Assembly (NCBI RefSeq): GCF_002865645.1 | Contig: NW_020194684.1 | Span: forward strand, 4,255,952 to 4,319,951 | Direction: 5' to 3' | Origin: Hyaloscypha bicolor E | Lineage: Eukaryota > Ascomycota > Leotiomycetes > Helotiales > Hyaloscyphaceae | DNA: 64,000 bases | Shown: piece by piece, positions 9,735-21,952 of the stretch | How positions within the stretch are numbered: the stretch's first letter is position 1 | Layout: each line of letters starts with the position of its first letter | Notes under the pieces: generated by a model | Told to the model about the DNA's origin: nothing | The model's input: the letters and a program-made list of their open reading frames with translations, nothing else | Database searches by the model: none | Made by a program: the position numbers and the translations under genes

Positions 9735-12700
9735 ATGGACGGGCTGTTCACTCCCGTGAGTACCTCTTACAAATCTTCTGATCAGCCGGTTGAGGATGCT
9801 TTGTATGTATATCTTCTTCTACATACCCCTCCAGCTTTAAGACACCCCACATGCGAGCAAACACGCCACCAGATATTTAGTCTTGACGTACTCATTGTGG
9901 CATTGCCAAATATTATGCCTTGAAACGTAACTGACTTTGAGATTCTAGGACTCTAGTTGAAAGTGCCAAGTCAAAGGCTCCCAGTCCCTCTTTTCAGTTT
10001 GCTTCCACCCCAGCAGAAGCATTGGAGCTGTTGAGGAGTGAACCTGACCATGACACTTTGGTGTCCACCCTACGGTTCCTTGCCAACTATCCAGACTTTA
10101 GCATCCAGTCACCAAGTCCTTTAGCTTCACAGTTGGTCCATGTTTTGGTGTCCGAAATAGTCCCAAATTACTGGGATGTCCTTCAAGCTGGAAAAAATTA
10201 CAGACCAGCCAAACAAGGATCTTCAAGCAAACTATCTGGATTTGAGTTGGTACTGTCGTGCTTGCGGAGCGTTTCGGGCATAAATTCTGTGTTATTGAGC
10301 CTAAAACGGCACATTCAGCAATCAAAAGAGAGCAAGCAGTCTGTGGGAGGACCGAATTTTGAAGAGCTGTTGAGAATCTTTCTCCTATTACTGCAAGCAC
10401 TTCTCGAGGGTCCCCAGACTGTTGAGATTATATGGAAAAGTATCTATGAAGCATCTGATCCTCCATCAAAGCAGAAGACGGTATGGAATGAGTTTCTGAG
10501 CCTTGTAGGAAGCGGAAAGATAATTGGCATTGCCGCCGAAGCAGAGGATGTCATCAATGAACTCAGTAAAAAAGTCGGCGAGAAACATTGGGTTGCGGAT
10601 GGTGGTTTATTCAGCCATTGGCTGGCTCGCAACCTGACATTTTGGATCAAAATGTTGTCAGCAGATTCCGAGACTTTTTTAAAGCACTGTGGAGAGCTGC
10701 TCAGCAAGGCTTTCCGCCTTGGCTATACTGGTTAGTAGATGGAACGTTGGTAATGCGAGAATTAGAGCTGACACTTTTCAGAAAATATTGTCAAGGAGCT
10801 ATTGGCCTCCCTCCCGCTCGACAGACAGGAGTATTCTACTCGTTTAACTGGACTTCTGAATGTTATTCCAACCTTCGAATACCGCAAATTTCTCTATACG
10901 GTTCTCAAGGTCGCCCCTGGACTGTATTTATCCACTTCAGTCACAACTGAAGATGACTCTCAATGGTGGCAGTCTGACACAAAAGTGGTCTCTTCAGTAG
11001 CATCACTAATCAGCCAAATAGTGGGCGGTAATATGCCACATCACAAAGAGCACTTGGTATCTTGGCTTACTAGCTCTTCGGGAGCTGGCCTTGGAGATGG
11101 TATTGCTATTCGACGGGCAGTAGTTGTTGTATTATCCATGGAAAAGACGGACATTGAGACAGTCCTGGACAAGAGCCTCCAGCAGTTTGGCGATCAGTTG
11201 TATATTAAACATACTCCCACAATACAGCAAGATGGTAAGATAAATCTTTCTATATTCTTATAACAGGAGTGCTAACATTGAAAGTTCACACACAAGTCCT
11301 ACTCCTTGCTGCTGGCTACGTCCACCGAATATCCCATCTTCATTTATCAATGATGATGAGATCAGGAGCATACCTCAATGCTATCTCAAACAGATTGGCT
11401 GCATCATCACCTCGTGCTCGCTTTTTGGGCATGGTGGTAGGAGAAGCTCTGTCAGGACTTGTGGACAAAGGGGACAAGAGGATGGATTTCAAAGTGGACG
11501 AAATGAGTACCGCTGAGGCTAGGTGGTTCAAGAGCCTGGTGAACGTTTCTGATACTATTGGATCACTTGATCCTCTCAAGTCGGGCAGAGCGGCAAATCT
11601 CGCCAAGCATACGAAACCTCGATCTTCGAAAGCAGCAACGAAGCCTCAAGCTCCGTCAACAGGATCCAAAATCATCTCTATCGAGGAGATCGAGACGGAC
11701 GAAGAAGAGTCAGATGATGATGGCTTGACTCCCTATGCAAAGCCGGATTCTGATGCAGAAGATTCGGATGAAGATCCCACCCTCATCACCAGAAATAAAC
11801 ACACCTCTCCCGTCTACATCAGAGACTTGATCTCCTACTTGAGAGATACCGAGAACTACGACCGCCAAAAGCTAGGCCTAGAAACAGCAGCACCCCTCAT
11901 CCGACGTAAAACAACCTTCGGAACAGAAGTCACCGATCACGCAGAAGAGCTGGCAACACTCCTCGTCGGTCTGCAAGACAAATACGAGATCGACAACTTC
12001 CAAGACATGCGTCTGCAAGGCATGATTGCTATACTAATCGCGTCACCCCTAAAAATGGGCCAATGGTTCTCGAAAACATTCTTCGACGGCGACTTCTCCA
12101 TCTCTCAACGAGCCTCCGTACTTACTACCCTTGGTCTCGGGGCCCGCGAACTCGGCGGCTTCGGCGCCGAAGACAGCACTCTCACAATTACCAAGCCTCT
12201 TCCCTGTTCCTTCCCATCAAAGACTCTTCCCTCGAGCCTGCACAACTACTACAGCGGCACCAAACCCAAAGAAACAGCCGTCGACGCCCTCTCAACCCAG
12301 CTCCAAAACAAAATGATCGCGCCCCTCGCCACCGAATTAGCAGACAAGCTCACCGGGCCCTCCATCCTCAAAATCCGTACCTTCAGTTCCCGCATGGCCG
12401 TAGAACAGAAGCGCAAAAAGCCCATCGCAAATTCTCTCGCTAAAGTAGTTTCCGATGGCTTCTTCTTCCCCTTAACCGGGCGCTTCTTCATGCATCTGAA
12501 AGCCTACGGCTCGTCACATCACAATGTGGTGTTCCAACCTTACCTCCTTGCGCTTTTTATTAAGACCTTGTCTCTACTGCTTCATGCTTCAGGACCCTCT
12601 ACAATGAGTTTGCCGCAGATGACTTCCGAGTTCTGGGACTTACTGCTTAGCTTAAGAACGCAAAGTATCGGCGACATCACGGTAATCGAGGCGCTCCTCT

Positions 12701-12942
12701 TCGGATTCATGACGATACTCGAGATCAACGAGGATAAAAGACCAGTAGTTGAAGCGCACGGACGCCAAATGCTTGAGACGCAGGAGTGGGTAGAGGGTGT
12801 GTTTGGGCGGGTTGGGGGCGGAGGAAGTGAGGAGGATGAGAGGGTGAGGATGCTTGCGGCAGGCGTGCTGGTTAGGGTTAGGGAGAGTGTGGAGAAGTAC
12901 CAGGCGCTACTTATGGGAGATTTGGCGAGTTTTCAGGGGTGA
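9735..12942 (+). CDS. TEL2: Telomere length regulation protein TEL2/TELO2 homologue
   Basis: Exons 9735-9802, 9949-10730, 10782-11234 and 11285-12942 give 986 residues, in the normal range for filamentous-fungal TEL2. TEL2, in the TTT complex with TTI1 and TTI2, stabilises the PIKK kinases (TOR, ATM, ATR, DNA-PK/TRRAP classes) with Hsp90 and R2TP. The conserved C-terminal domain starts near residue 615 (YIRDLISYLRD) and includes RLQGMIAILIASP, MGQWFSKTFF and SVLTTLGLGARELGG. Just before it lies an acidic segment with EESDDD and EDSDED, which resembles the CK2-phosphorylated DSDD/E motif that binds the R2TP subunit PIH1. The first intron is 146 bp, the others about 50. Confidence 0.93.
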
Positions 12943-13254
12943 TTGGGGTGCTGATAGAGGTGTAGCACAGGAGATAAAGCTCCCTGGCATGAGTGTCACT
13001 AGAAGACGATGCCTGCAGCTAAACGAAATAAAGCAACTTGGCGTATTATAGAGGGCTCACTTGTTCTCAAGGTCCAATGCCAACGTTGGACCTTTCAAAT
13101 ACCCCCCTTAAAATGTTCTTACTGCATTTCGCAAGCAAGGACAAGTACTCCCTTGATTCCCAGAAATCCCAGAACATTGAATCACTCTCCCTTAGAACCT
13201 AGTTGATTGCCCCAACTCGATCAAGGACACCGAAAGTACACTGGGAAGACTTCT
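12943..13254. other. TEL2 downstream region, nothing recognised
   Basis: About 300 bp between the TEL2 stop and the first copy of a duplicated segment. Only short open frames are present, none with a recognisable motif. Confidence 0.5.
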
Positions 13255-13740
13255 CGTCTCAAAAGCTTCAGGTTGATATCCAAGACGATTTCCAACCTAA
13301 ATCGCACGAGAGTCTCATTTTCAAATGGAACTAGGATTCATTTTACCCATTATATTTCATTGTAGTGTCATTATGGTCACCATCTAGTTACATCCCGTAA
13401 ACGCCTTCGCTACGATGGTGACCTCTTGATGACCTTTTGGACAGAAGGAAAGGGTCTCAATGGCCTTATGCTTTGATGCTAGTACGTCGCTCCGTTAGTT
13501 GGAAATGAGAGTGGTATGGAAATCAACACTAATATGTCAAAAATACGTCAAATCTCGATAAAAGCCTCCAAGTGGACATCGAAGAAAATCTTTATGATTG
13601 ATTGCATGAAAGTGCCACATTTCAAATGGAATCATATTGATTTACTCGTTTTATTTTCGTTATGGTATCATCCAGTGTCATCATCTTGTTACACCTCTTA
13701 ACGCCGTCGCTATGATGACTTTTGATGACTTTTGAATGAA
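13255..13740 (+). repeat. Diverged direct duplication of about 180 bp
   Basis: Two related copies lie at about 13258-13441 and 13559-13737, offset by about 300 bp. Both start AAAGC-TC-A-GT-GA-ATC, share TTTCAAATGGAA, then GTGTCAT-AT, TAGTTACA/TTGTTACA, AACGCC-TCGCTA-GATG and end in TTGATGAC-TTT. By eye about two thirds of positions agree, with small gaps. Neither copy contains a convincing open frame. It lies 3' of both neighbouring genes. Confidence 0.6.
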
Positions 13741-13792
13741 AAGAGAACATTTTAATGGGATCCGTACAAGAACTAACAAGATATGAATTTCC

Positions 13793-16700
13793 TCAATCCT
13801 GGGCATTCTCTTGGCGTGCAGGGGCAGAACCGCGGCGAGGAGGGCCCTCGGCGCTGCTGTAAACATCCTTGAAGGCGGAGAGCTGTGCGTTCAGACCTGC
13901 AAGAGCTTGTCTAAGTTCGTCCTGCATTTCTGTATTGGAGGCAGTGCCTGTAAGAGCTGCAACCGATGGATGAGGGGGTAGAGGCGGGAAGTGGGCCATG
14001 GTATAAGGTTGACCAGAAGTCTGAGATTCTGCTTGGTTGGGGAGAGGAGGCGGTGGCATAGCCTGGTAATCAGAATCATCGGCGCCGTCGTACTGCGGAA
14101 GACGTCTAGCGCGACCATTGGCTTGCGGGCCTTCAACATCAGAAGCCGAGAAATCGGACACGTCGGCGATGTCTTGATGAAGATTGCCATTTCGGAGTCG
14201 GGTTGGAACAGCAGACTCCTCGCTGATATAAATGGCATGATCCGAGCCTCGTTCGGCGACGGGTTGATACAGTTGCGAGGCATGACGCTCGAGTTCGAAA
14301 GGGTTTGCAGAGGTCATTTGCTCACTTGAGGCAGAGACATCGGAATTTGCAGTCGAAGGGCGACGAATTTCGGGAATGGAGTCTGGAAGGCTCATGTCGA
14401 GGTCAATCAACGATTCACGCATCGACATTCGTCCCATTGTAGATGTAGTCGTGCCGAGAAGGCCACCGCCGAAGGCACCGACCGGCTCTGTGGGATGGTG
14501 AACGAGGGTGGGACGGCTACCGGAGCCAGGAGTAACAGCAGGGCGTGGCAATTCGTAGCTAGCAGGTGGGAATCGTGACAGCTCGGGATCAGCGGAAGCG
14601 GGCGGCGCCATAGATGGGAACTTCCAGTCTTGAGTTCTCCTGTTGGTGTTAATATCGGCGGGATCGCTCAGAGCAGGTCGGCTGAAATCGTGCAAGGTGG
14701 AATTGTATTGATCTTCGTTCTCATCTTGACGGCGTCCAGCCTTGATGGTGTCCATATCAGAAAAGCTGGATATACCAGTCTCACTATCGTGACCACCGAG
14801 ATCAATCATGGTATCCTTGATAGACGTCTGAGCCGAATCGTCTCTCAATGGTAAGTCAGATGTAGAAGGTGCTGAGGTCATGACCTTTCCGTAGTGGACC
14901 CTGCTGTTGTCTTCGTAATTTGTCATGGTATTGGGGTCGAAGATTTTCTCTAAAGGAGCAGGCATGCGGGCAAGGGCTTCGGGCGGAGGGCGTCGTCTTG
15001 AGGCTTTGGTGGGTTGACGTTGGTTAGGACGAGCAGTAGCCTCATCAAAACTGATGGATGGACCGTAGGCATCGAAGACATCCTGGGCGCTGAACTCTTC
15101 CATGACCTTCTGATCGAAGACCTCTGTGGTGCTGAAGTTCCACTCATCCTGGCCAGACGAAGCGTAAGATGGCCCTTGAGCGCCGTGCTGCATGAACAAA
15201 GACTTCCTGTCACCACCTCGTGACTCCCACACCCTGAACGAGCCGACAAGAGACCGCAGATTGGTTGTAGGATAGGTTGAGCTAGTATTGGCGATATACC
15301 TGTGCTTCTGTACTTGCTCGATAGTTGGTCTTGCGCTGGGATCCTCCTCGAGTAGGTAAGCTACCATATTGCGAAGTTCGTTTGAGTAATCACCGCCCTC
15401 CAGTCTAGGGACATTCTTCTTCAGATGACTGCCCAGGCGCTCGTAAGGAATGCCATTTGCGACGTTAGGTGGGAGCCCCGTGGCAATCTCAAATGTCATA
15501 GCACCAAAAGCCCAGATATCGACCTCCTTGCCGTAACTGGGTGTGTCGTTGAAAAGTTCAGGAGCCATCCAATGGGGTGTTCCAATGATAGTCGATCTCT
15601 TGTCCAACTTATTTTCAATGATACCAGCAACGCCAAAGTCACAAAGTTGTACACCACCTTGTTCCGTAATCAGAACATTGGCACCTGGGCAGCATCAGAA
15701 GGGGCTCGGCATGGCAATTACGGAAGACCTACACTTGATATCTCGATGGATAATACCAGCCTGATGAACCCACTTGAGGGCCTCAGCTACCTCTCGTAAA
15801 ATTGGAATGATCCACTTCTCCATCAGTCCCGCAGGAGCAGAAGGTTTCATCTTCGGGCAATTTAGCTGGGTTACAATATTTGCTGCCGAAATTCGCTTAC
15901 TAGAGTTGCAACACTTCCACCGCCGCAGTGTTCCGTAATCATCCACATAGCTTGGTTAACAGGCAAAGCCTCGATCACATGGTTGATGTTCTTGGCCTTG
16001 TTCTCGCTGAGGATCTTCAGAGCGTTGACCTCCTTGAGGAACTCGCTGTACGAATCGGCGGTGCGTGGGTTGAGGGTATCGCTCTCATCAATATCGATGA
16101 TCTTGACGGCGACGATGGCTGCGGATTTCATGTCCTTGCTGCACCGTCGTCAGTACCTATGCTCTCCCACGTGACTTGTCGTGCGGTGGCGGCGACTTAC
16201 CCCATGTACACACGTCCAAAGCTGCCCTTTCCAATCAGCTCGACCAGACCGTAGGGGGGCGGGTCCTTGCCAGCCTTGGTGCACTCCTCGATCACATGTG
16301 CTTGCATTTGCCTCGCATCTTCGACGGCCTTGGCCTTGACACTGGAGAACTCCGTCGATCGAACCTGGAGTCTGTCCATGTCGCTGTCTCTATTCGATGC
16401 GAGGCGCGCCCCTAAAAAAGACTTCGAGTCTTGGATTTGACCTTGGCGGGGGCGAGGGCGAGGGCGAGGGCGAGGGTAAGGGCGAAGGGGGCCGGGGACC
16501 AGCGTATGGTCGAAGTCGGCGATGCTATCAGGACGAGGAGTTGGCGCAGTGACATTGATGGAAGGAGGCTGAGGTTGCGGATGCAAAGGGGCTGCCCCCG
16601 ATCTCGCCAATGCACGTAAGTTTTGGGAGAGTTCGAGGTCGGCGTCGGTGGGGCGGCCGCGTGGTGGTCCGTGCATCCGGTACTGCATCTCCAGCTCGTG

Positions 16701-19167
16701 CAGAGCCTCTGCCGTCAGACGGCCCATGACCTTCTTCTCTCCTGCCTCTTCACTCTCACTCTCCTCAACCGCATGTCTCGCCATCTCCATCTCGGCCTTC
16801 CGCTTGCTGCGCTCCTTCATCATGGTTTTGTAGTCCTCCCCGCGAAACCCCTTGTGGCCTGGATAGATTTCGTTGGCTCTCCGGCGGTCTTCCAATCTCT
16901 TCTTCTCTTGTTGCTCCCGCATCTCCCTTTGCAATCGCTCCGACTTCTCACTCTCGTAAACGGCACGCTCCTCAGTGAGCGGAATGCCCCAACCAATGCT
17001 AATCTGTACTCTCTCTGCGTGTGACAGAGACTGAACGTCTTGTCTTCCCGAGAATGCTCCACTGGACCCTCTGGAGTCTGGACGCGCGGGTTGCTCCTCC
17101 GTTGGGGCCCGGTGGGGATTGAACAGCGGTCCACGATTGTATGTTTGGTCTGCAGTTGTTGTCTGCACTCGGTGAATCAATCTACGCCTACTGTATTCAC
17201 GCACAGCATCGCCAATAGGTCCTGACGGCAAGCCATGGTGGTCAACCGCGGCCTCACTAACTGGTTCTGCCTGTGCTTTGCTTTGTTCCACCGCAATTGA
17301 ACCAGCTTCTTGCTCTGCTCTGCTCTGCTCGGCAAGGAGCGCGGTATAGCTCTCTACTTTCGGCTCTGCTGGGCACTTTGCATCCGGACGAATCTGCAAG
17401 TTGTCAGTACCGCACTCCTCTCATCACTTAACAGCTAGCTAGGAATCACGCTTTGGTCGTAATTTACCTCTGTTAATGCATAATCCTTTTCGAGTGAAGC
17501 TCTTGAATCCAGCCGCTGTGAGAGTCGCATAGAACGTTCCATCTGAACCCCCTTTAGCAATTCATGATCTCGACGACTTTGCATAGGAAAGGCGCTTGCT
17601 TACCATGGTTTCCAGAGGAGAATCTGGCGACAGTTCGTCCGAATTCAGGTTGGCCTCGTGCTTGAGAGTCTGTTAGCCTTTTTTGCTTTGCGCTGCCTCT
17701 CGCACAAGGAAGCCACCCACCTGGGATGTATCGACATCTGGTTGGCGTCTTACATCTGTTTCCATACTCTGAAGGAACAGATCAGCTGCCTGTCTCCCTA
17801 TTTGATTTGCTGATTCCATGTTCTGTACTCACCTGCTTCTCCCTTCCAATGGACGCGCTCTGACCTGAAGGTCTCTCTGGACCGGGGTAATCATCCATGG
17901 CCAAGCCGAGGTGCTTCCAGCCGATGAAAGCTGAGGACTCTGGCAGATCGTCGACTTCCGTACTCTCGTCGTCTACGCCTTCGGTGTTGTGAGTAGAGCT
18001 TGCAGGAATGGAGTTGTGCTCAGCCGAGGCGGGTGCGGGTGTTGATGGCGAGATCGGCTTCTTTGGTCTGAAGTGATATCTGGATGGTAGTTCCGGCCTG
18101 GGAATCCTCACTAGCTTGCCGTTGGCTCCTGTCTTCGTAAAGTCACCCCTCATCAACGCATCATATCTCGCATTGAATGCTACCTGTGTCTGCTCTACTC
18201 TCTCGGGTCTGACAAGAGCAGCACAGTACTCTGGTTCACTCAGCTTGGGGTCTCCAGTCTCTTCGAAGATTTTGTCCCAGTCTCCTACGGACTTGGCCTG
18301 CGCCTCAAGAGATTTGATTCTCTCTGGCAATTGCAATGGCGATGCAGCCTGAGCAAGAGCAGGACGACATGTGTCTGGATACGTTGCCATGGAGGCTTCC
18401 TTCGGTGATTTTGGTGCAGTCATCGAACCGTCGTCCGGGCTCATCCTCTCCGGATGAGTTGCCTCGTCGAATGTGGTGTTGCGAAGCGCAAGTGAAGCCA
18501 TTTTGTCGCTGGAGACCATTGGTTCTGCTAACCTGGGGGATTTACCGATTCGGCGGATTTCATGCCGGAGACGTCCCAGCTGACCTGTGTAATCCATTTT
18601 TTCAAGTTCTCTAGAAAAAGATTTGGGCGATAAGTTGGCCTCTAGCCCAAGCGGTGCTTGGTTGAGAGGTATTTCTCTCAGGACTTTCTTTCCATCGGCC
18701 GACCAAAATCTAAGAGTTCTTGCATCAGAGTCCTCCACCTCTGAGGTGGGCGTAATACTTCGATTTAGGGGGTATCCTACTGCATCCAGCGAAGCATCTT
18801 GGATACCATCCGAATAACGTTCCATTCGGCCGGATAGATCTTTGTCGCTGAGGCTTGTTTGTTTGTTCTTGCAGTACCCGGCAATAACTCGACGGATTTC
18901 CTCCGTCGGTACGTCCGAAATCCTCTTCTCTGGTGGGCCTCTTCGATTGAGAGTTTCCTCAGCCTCATTCCACCTCTGACCCCTCAAGGGGTGTACGTTC
19001 TCAAATGGATTCCCTTTCCCCTGAAAGAGTTCGGCATAATAAGCGGTAGATCCTTGGCTCACGGGTGATGAGTCTCTCGATCTCCTCCGTGTCTCTACAA
19101 CATCTTCGTCGCTTTCCCAAAGAAAAGGCCTCCGCATCGGTGCTGGCTCAGTGTGGCCCTCTTCCAT
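13793..19167 (-). CDS. STE20/GCK-type kinase (Nak1/Kic1/POD-6-like), long N-terminus
   Basis: Exons 19167-17833, 17789-17721, 17660-17604, 17551-17468, 17393-16201, 16138-15901, 15850-15733 and 15684-13793 join without a stop to 1661 residues. The kinase domain starts near residue 895: GKGSFGRVYMG loop (902-912), VAVKIIDI lysine, HRDIKCANVL near 1027, CDFGVAG and GTPHWMAPEL. Family knowledge points to the germinal-centre kinase of the RAM/MOR morphogenesis network (Kic1, Nak1, POD-6). The C-terminal 500 residues are Ser/Pro-rich. Residues 1-890 are disordered, with a charged coiled-coil-like part and a PRPRPRPR run. Related kinases I remember are roughly 650-850 residues, so the first half is unusual. 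A kinase-only start is possible at the ATG at 16379 (about 808 residues). Confidence 0.75.
16444..16482 (+). repeat. GGGCGA/GAGGGC hexanucleotide repeat coding Pro-Arg
   Basis: Plus-strand GGCGAG units repeat about five times and degrade into GGGTAAGGGCGAAGG. On the minus strand they encode the PRPRPRPR run in the N-terminal half of the kinase gene. The frame is kept. Confidence 0.8.
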
Positions 19168-19303
19168 TGTTCTACTCAGCAGTTAGCATAATGAACTACA
19201 ACGTTCATGGAGGAATTTGAACCTTGTGTGGGTCGGTGCCGCTTCGCCGTTCCGCTTCATTGTTCTACTTAGTAGTTACCACAATGAGTTGCAATGTTCA
19301 GGG
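19165..19303 (+). repeat. 45-bp direct repeat spanning the kinase start codon
   Basis: The segment 19165-19209 recurs at 19258-19302 with about 36 of 45 identical bases; most differences are transitions. On the minus strand each copy contains an intron-like 3' end (TGCTAACTGCTGAGTAG or GGTAACTACTAAGTAG) followed by AACAATG. The period is 93 bp, a multiple of three. The outer ATG (19260) could start a 13-residue alternative first exon that splices to the known start. Confidence 0.7.
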
Positions 19304-19824
19304 AGTAAGTTGGACAATGTAGATCAACTGTGAGTGCAAAGGCAACAGCAAAGGAGAGAGCACCGCATAATCTTATGAATGGGGTGTTTGGTGTTGAGAT
19401 CGAGACGCGCTGGATGTGAAGAGGTGAGCGATGTCGGGTTCGTCTTCGTTTACTACTAGCGTCAAGCCCAAGCTCCCCTTTCAGAGCTTGTCGGAGCTAT
19501 GATAATCCGGATCTAAGGAGACGAAAGAAATTGAATCTGAGAAAAGCATAACCAAGTGTGTTATGAGACTGACAAATCAAGACCATTGAAAGGGAGGCAA
19601 TCGACCCTAATGTGATAGTCACGGGCTCATCGCTCACCCCTACTCTTGAATAGGGGGGCCGGCCGTGGTTGGCCGGGCAACGAAGCACATCAAAGAAGTA
19701 GCTCTTTGACTCCCTCTATGTCCAGAGAAGGAGGAAGAAATGGAGAAAGAATCCAAAATAGAGGTGGAGCCCGGAAGCAGATGAACCCATGCCTATGAGG
19801 CTTCCGGTCTCGTAACGAAAGCAT

Positions 19825-20423
19825 TCATCCACATTGATGGATGAGAAGAGGCTGATTCAAGAACATCTGATAGAACTTTTCCCACGTTGATTCAAGGGAC
19901 ATGTTCATCTCAAATCGGATCCACATCGTGGTCGAGAGGAATGATCTCGGCAATTGTAGGTTCTGATAGTGGTTGGATGGCACGTTCATATGATCAGCAG
20001 GAGTTCGAACGTAGGGGAGAGACGAGCCGAAGTTGGGTGGCACGAAACCAATGAATCTGACGGTTTCGTTTCCAGGTTCCCAGGTGTTCCTTGTTATCCT
20101 TCGCCAGTGAGGTAACTTGAGTCTGGGGAGGGATATTCCTGCTTGTAGCCTGTTGCAAAGACGAGCAGCTCCGGAGTTACCAACCTTTTCTCATCGTTTC
20201 TAGTTCGGGATGACCGTTGTCCTTTGAAATGGATAATTGCTAGCGAGACCAATTTGCCCTCCGCCTGGATCCGCAATAGGAGATGAGGAAATAGAAGGAG
20301 GGGGACATAGATAAGTTCGCCTTGAACGAGGACATACCAGAGAGGCAACGAGCTTCGAGCTAATGAATGAGGGCCAAACTTTGCTCGCATATCTGTCACA
20401 CAAAAACGCGAGGTACCTGGCAA
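19825..20423 (-). pseudogene. Relic of a flavin-containing monooxygenase C-terminal half
   Basis: Two minus-strand frames, 20423-20094 and 20043-19825, together resemble the second half of fungal flavin-containing monooxygenases. The first contains the hallmark LLVFATGYKQEYP. After a stop the reading shifts frame and continues NETVRFIGFVPPNFGS, which normally follows 10-30 residues after the ATG motif. Downstream sequence degenerates. No FAD-binding N-terminus was found upstream. A functional protein is very unlikely. Confidence 0.5.
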
Positions 20424-21952
20424 GGGCAGATCAGATCAACGGCCTTTGAGAGGTTTCTTTTCAATTAGCAGCGACATGCAATATCCCTTTTTCGTTCTGA
20501 GGGAAGGTGTCCCACGGTCGACTTCCAACTAGGGAGACGCAGTGGCGCCAGATATACAGTCAGACTTTCACCTAACGAGAAGCCCGGAGACGGTGGACCT
20601 GTTTTCTGAGAAAGAGGGCTAGACAGCGATGATTACATCACGGAAGGAGGAAGTTGGGGTCGCATTGCAGAAGTATTTCCTTGGATTTTTGGAGGCAAGT
20701 GGGGGGAGACACATCACGCATAATTTTAGACGGGGGAGAGTGACGGGAGGAAAGGGATATGCTTATGGAACTAAGAAAGAGCTTGGGACTTGAGAGACTT
20801 CCAAAACTTCGAAGGATAAAATGTTTGCTGAAGAAGCGCTTGGGGGACAGCAGAGTACATGCTTGGGTGGGTGGGAAGATATCACAGAGAATCAACTGGC
20901 AGTCACACTGAATAGTCTTATCCACCGAAGATTCCTATTGAGAGATATTGATCAAGTCCTCACTTCCAAATATCATCCCAGAAATACCGGTCTCCGAAAT
21001 ATAGTCCTGAAGTCCTCCTTGATCGGATGAGAGTTTATTAACCATGAAGAAATGCAGTCAAATTTCCAAAGCCCACTGCGGAACCTCATTCATTAGTTCA
21101 CCACTTAATCGTTCTCTAATCGCAGCTCTGCACTAGCTTCCCCAAGCATCTACATCGACGTTCCCAGGTGGGGCGCTGCACCTTGATGCTAGATATTGCA
21201 CCGAGCACCAAGCACCGTGCGGCTAGCCCACAATTTACTGTTAGTATGTGTATGCTATTGAGGATGAGTTGGAAGACCATCATATAGTAATATAACGTCA
21301 CCTAGAATTGAGGCCGGAGAAGTGCTGTGAGCTGACGGCGCGAAGCCCTTCGAGAGCTCCGCCAAGTGACACCCAGGTCCAACTAGAGACCCTAAGCCTT
21401 ATTGTACGGCGGGGCAGCTCAGAGACTTTACGACTCAACATCGGTGGATCTGTTGCGAGACTGGGGAACGACTCCCAGAGCCAAGGACAAAGGGCACCGG
21501 TTAAGCTTCGAGGAACCACGACCGTAATCCCCATGGCTGTAACCCGACCAAAACAACTGCAATGGTCATCGCCGTATGGAGGGTAGAAGCAGATCTTTCA
21601 TGTGCAAATATGTCGAATTGCAGTGTAACCAAGCAGAAGGTATTTTCCACGATTCTTCCTTCTTCCTTGAAAAAGATGTCTTGGAATTCGAGATGCGATC
21701 TCTGGTCAAGTCGTAAACGAGATTCTGGGAGAATTCTCCTCCGGTGAGGTGCGTGAGATTTTTTCGGACAGCAAGATGTCTCTTCAACGGCCATTTGCGA
21801 AACATTTCTCCGTTGTATAGACCGGGGTTTTAGAACTGTCAAGACCTATTTCATCCGAGGGCAAGACAAGCAGCTCGAGGACGACCAAGACAGTCAAATC
21901 GAAAAATTCGCAATGCGAGGTCGATGCACCTTCAAACACTAACTTAATGGAA

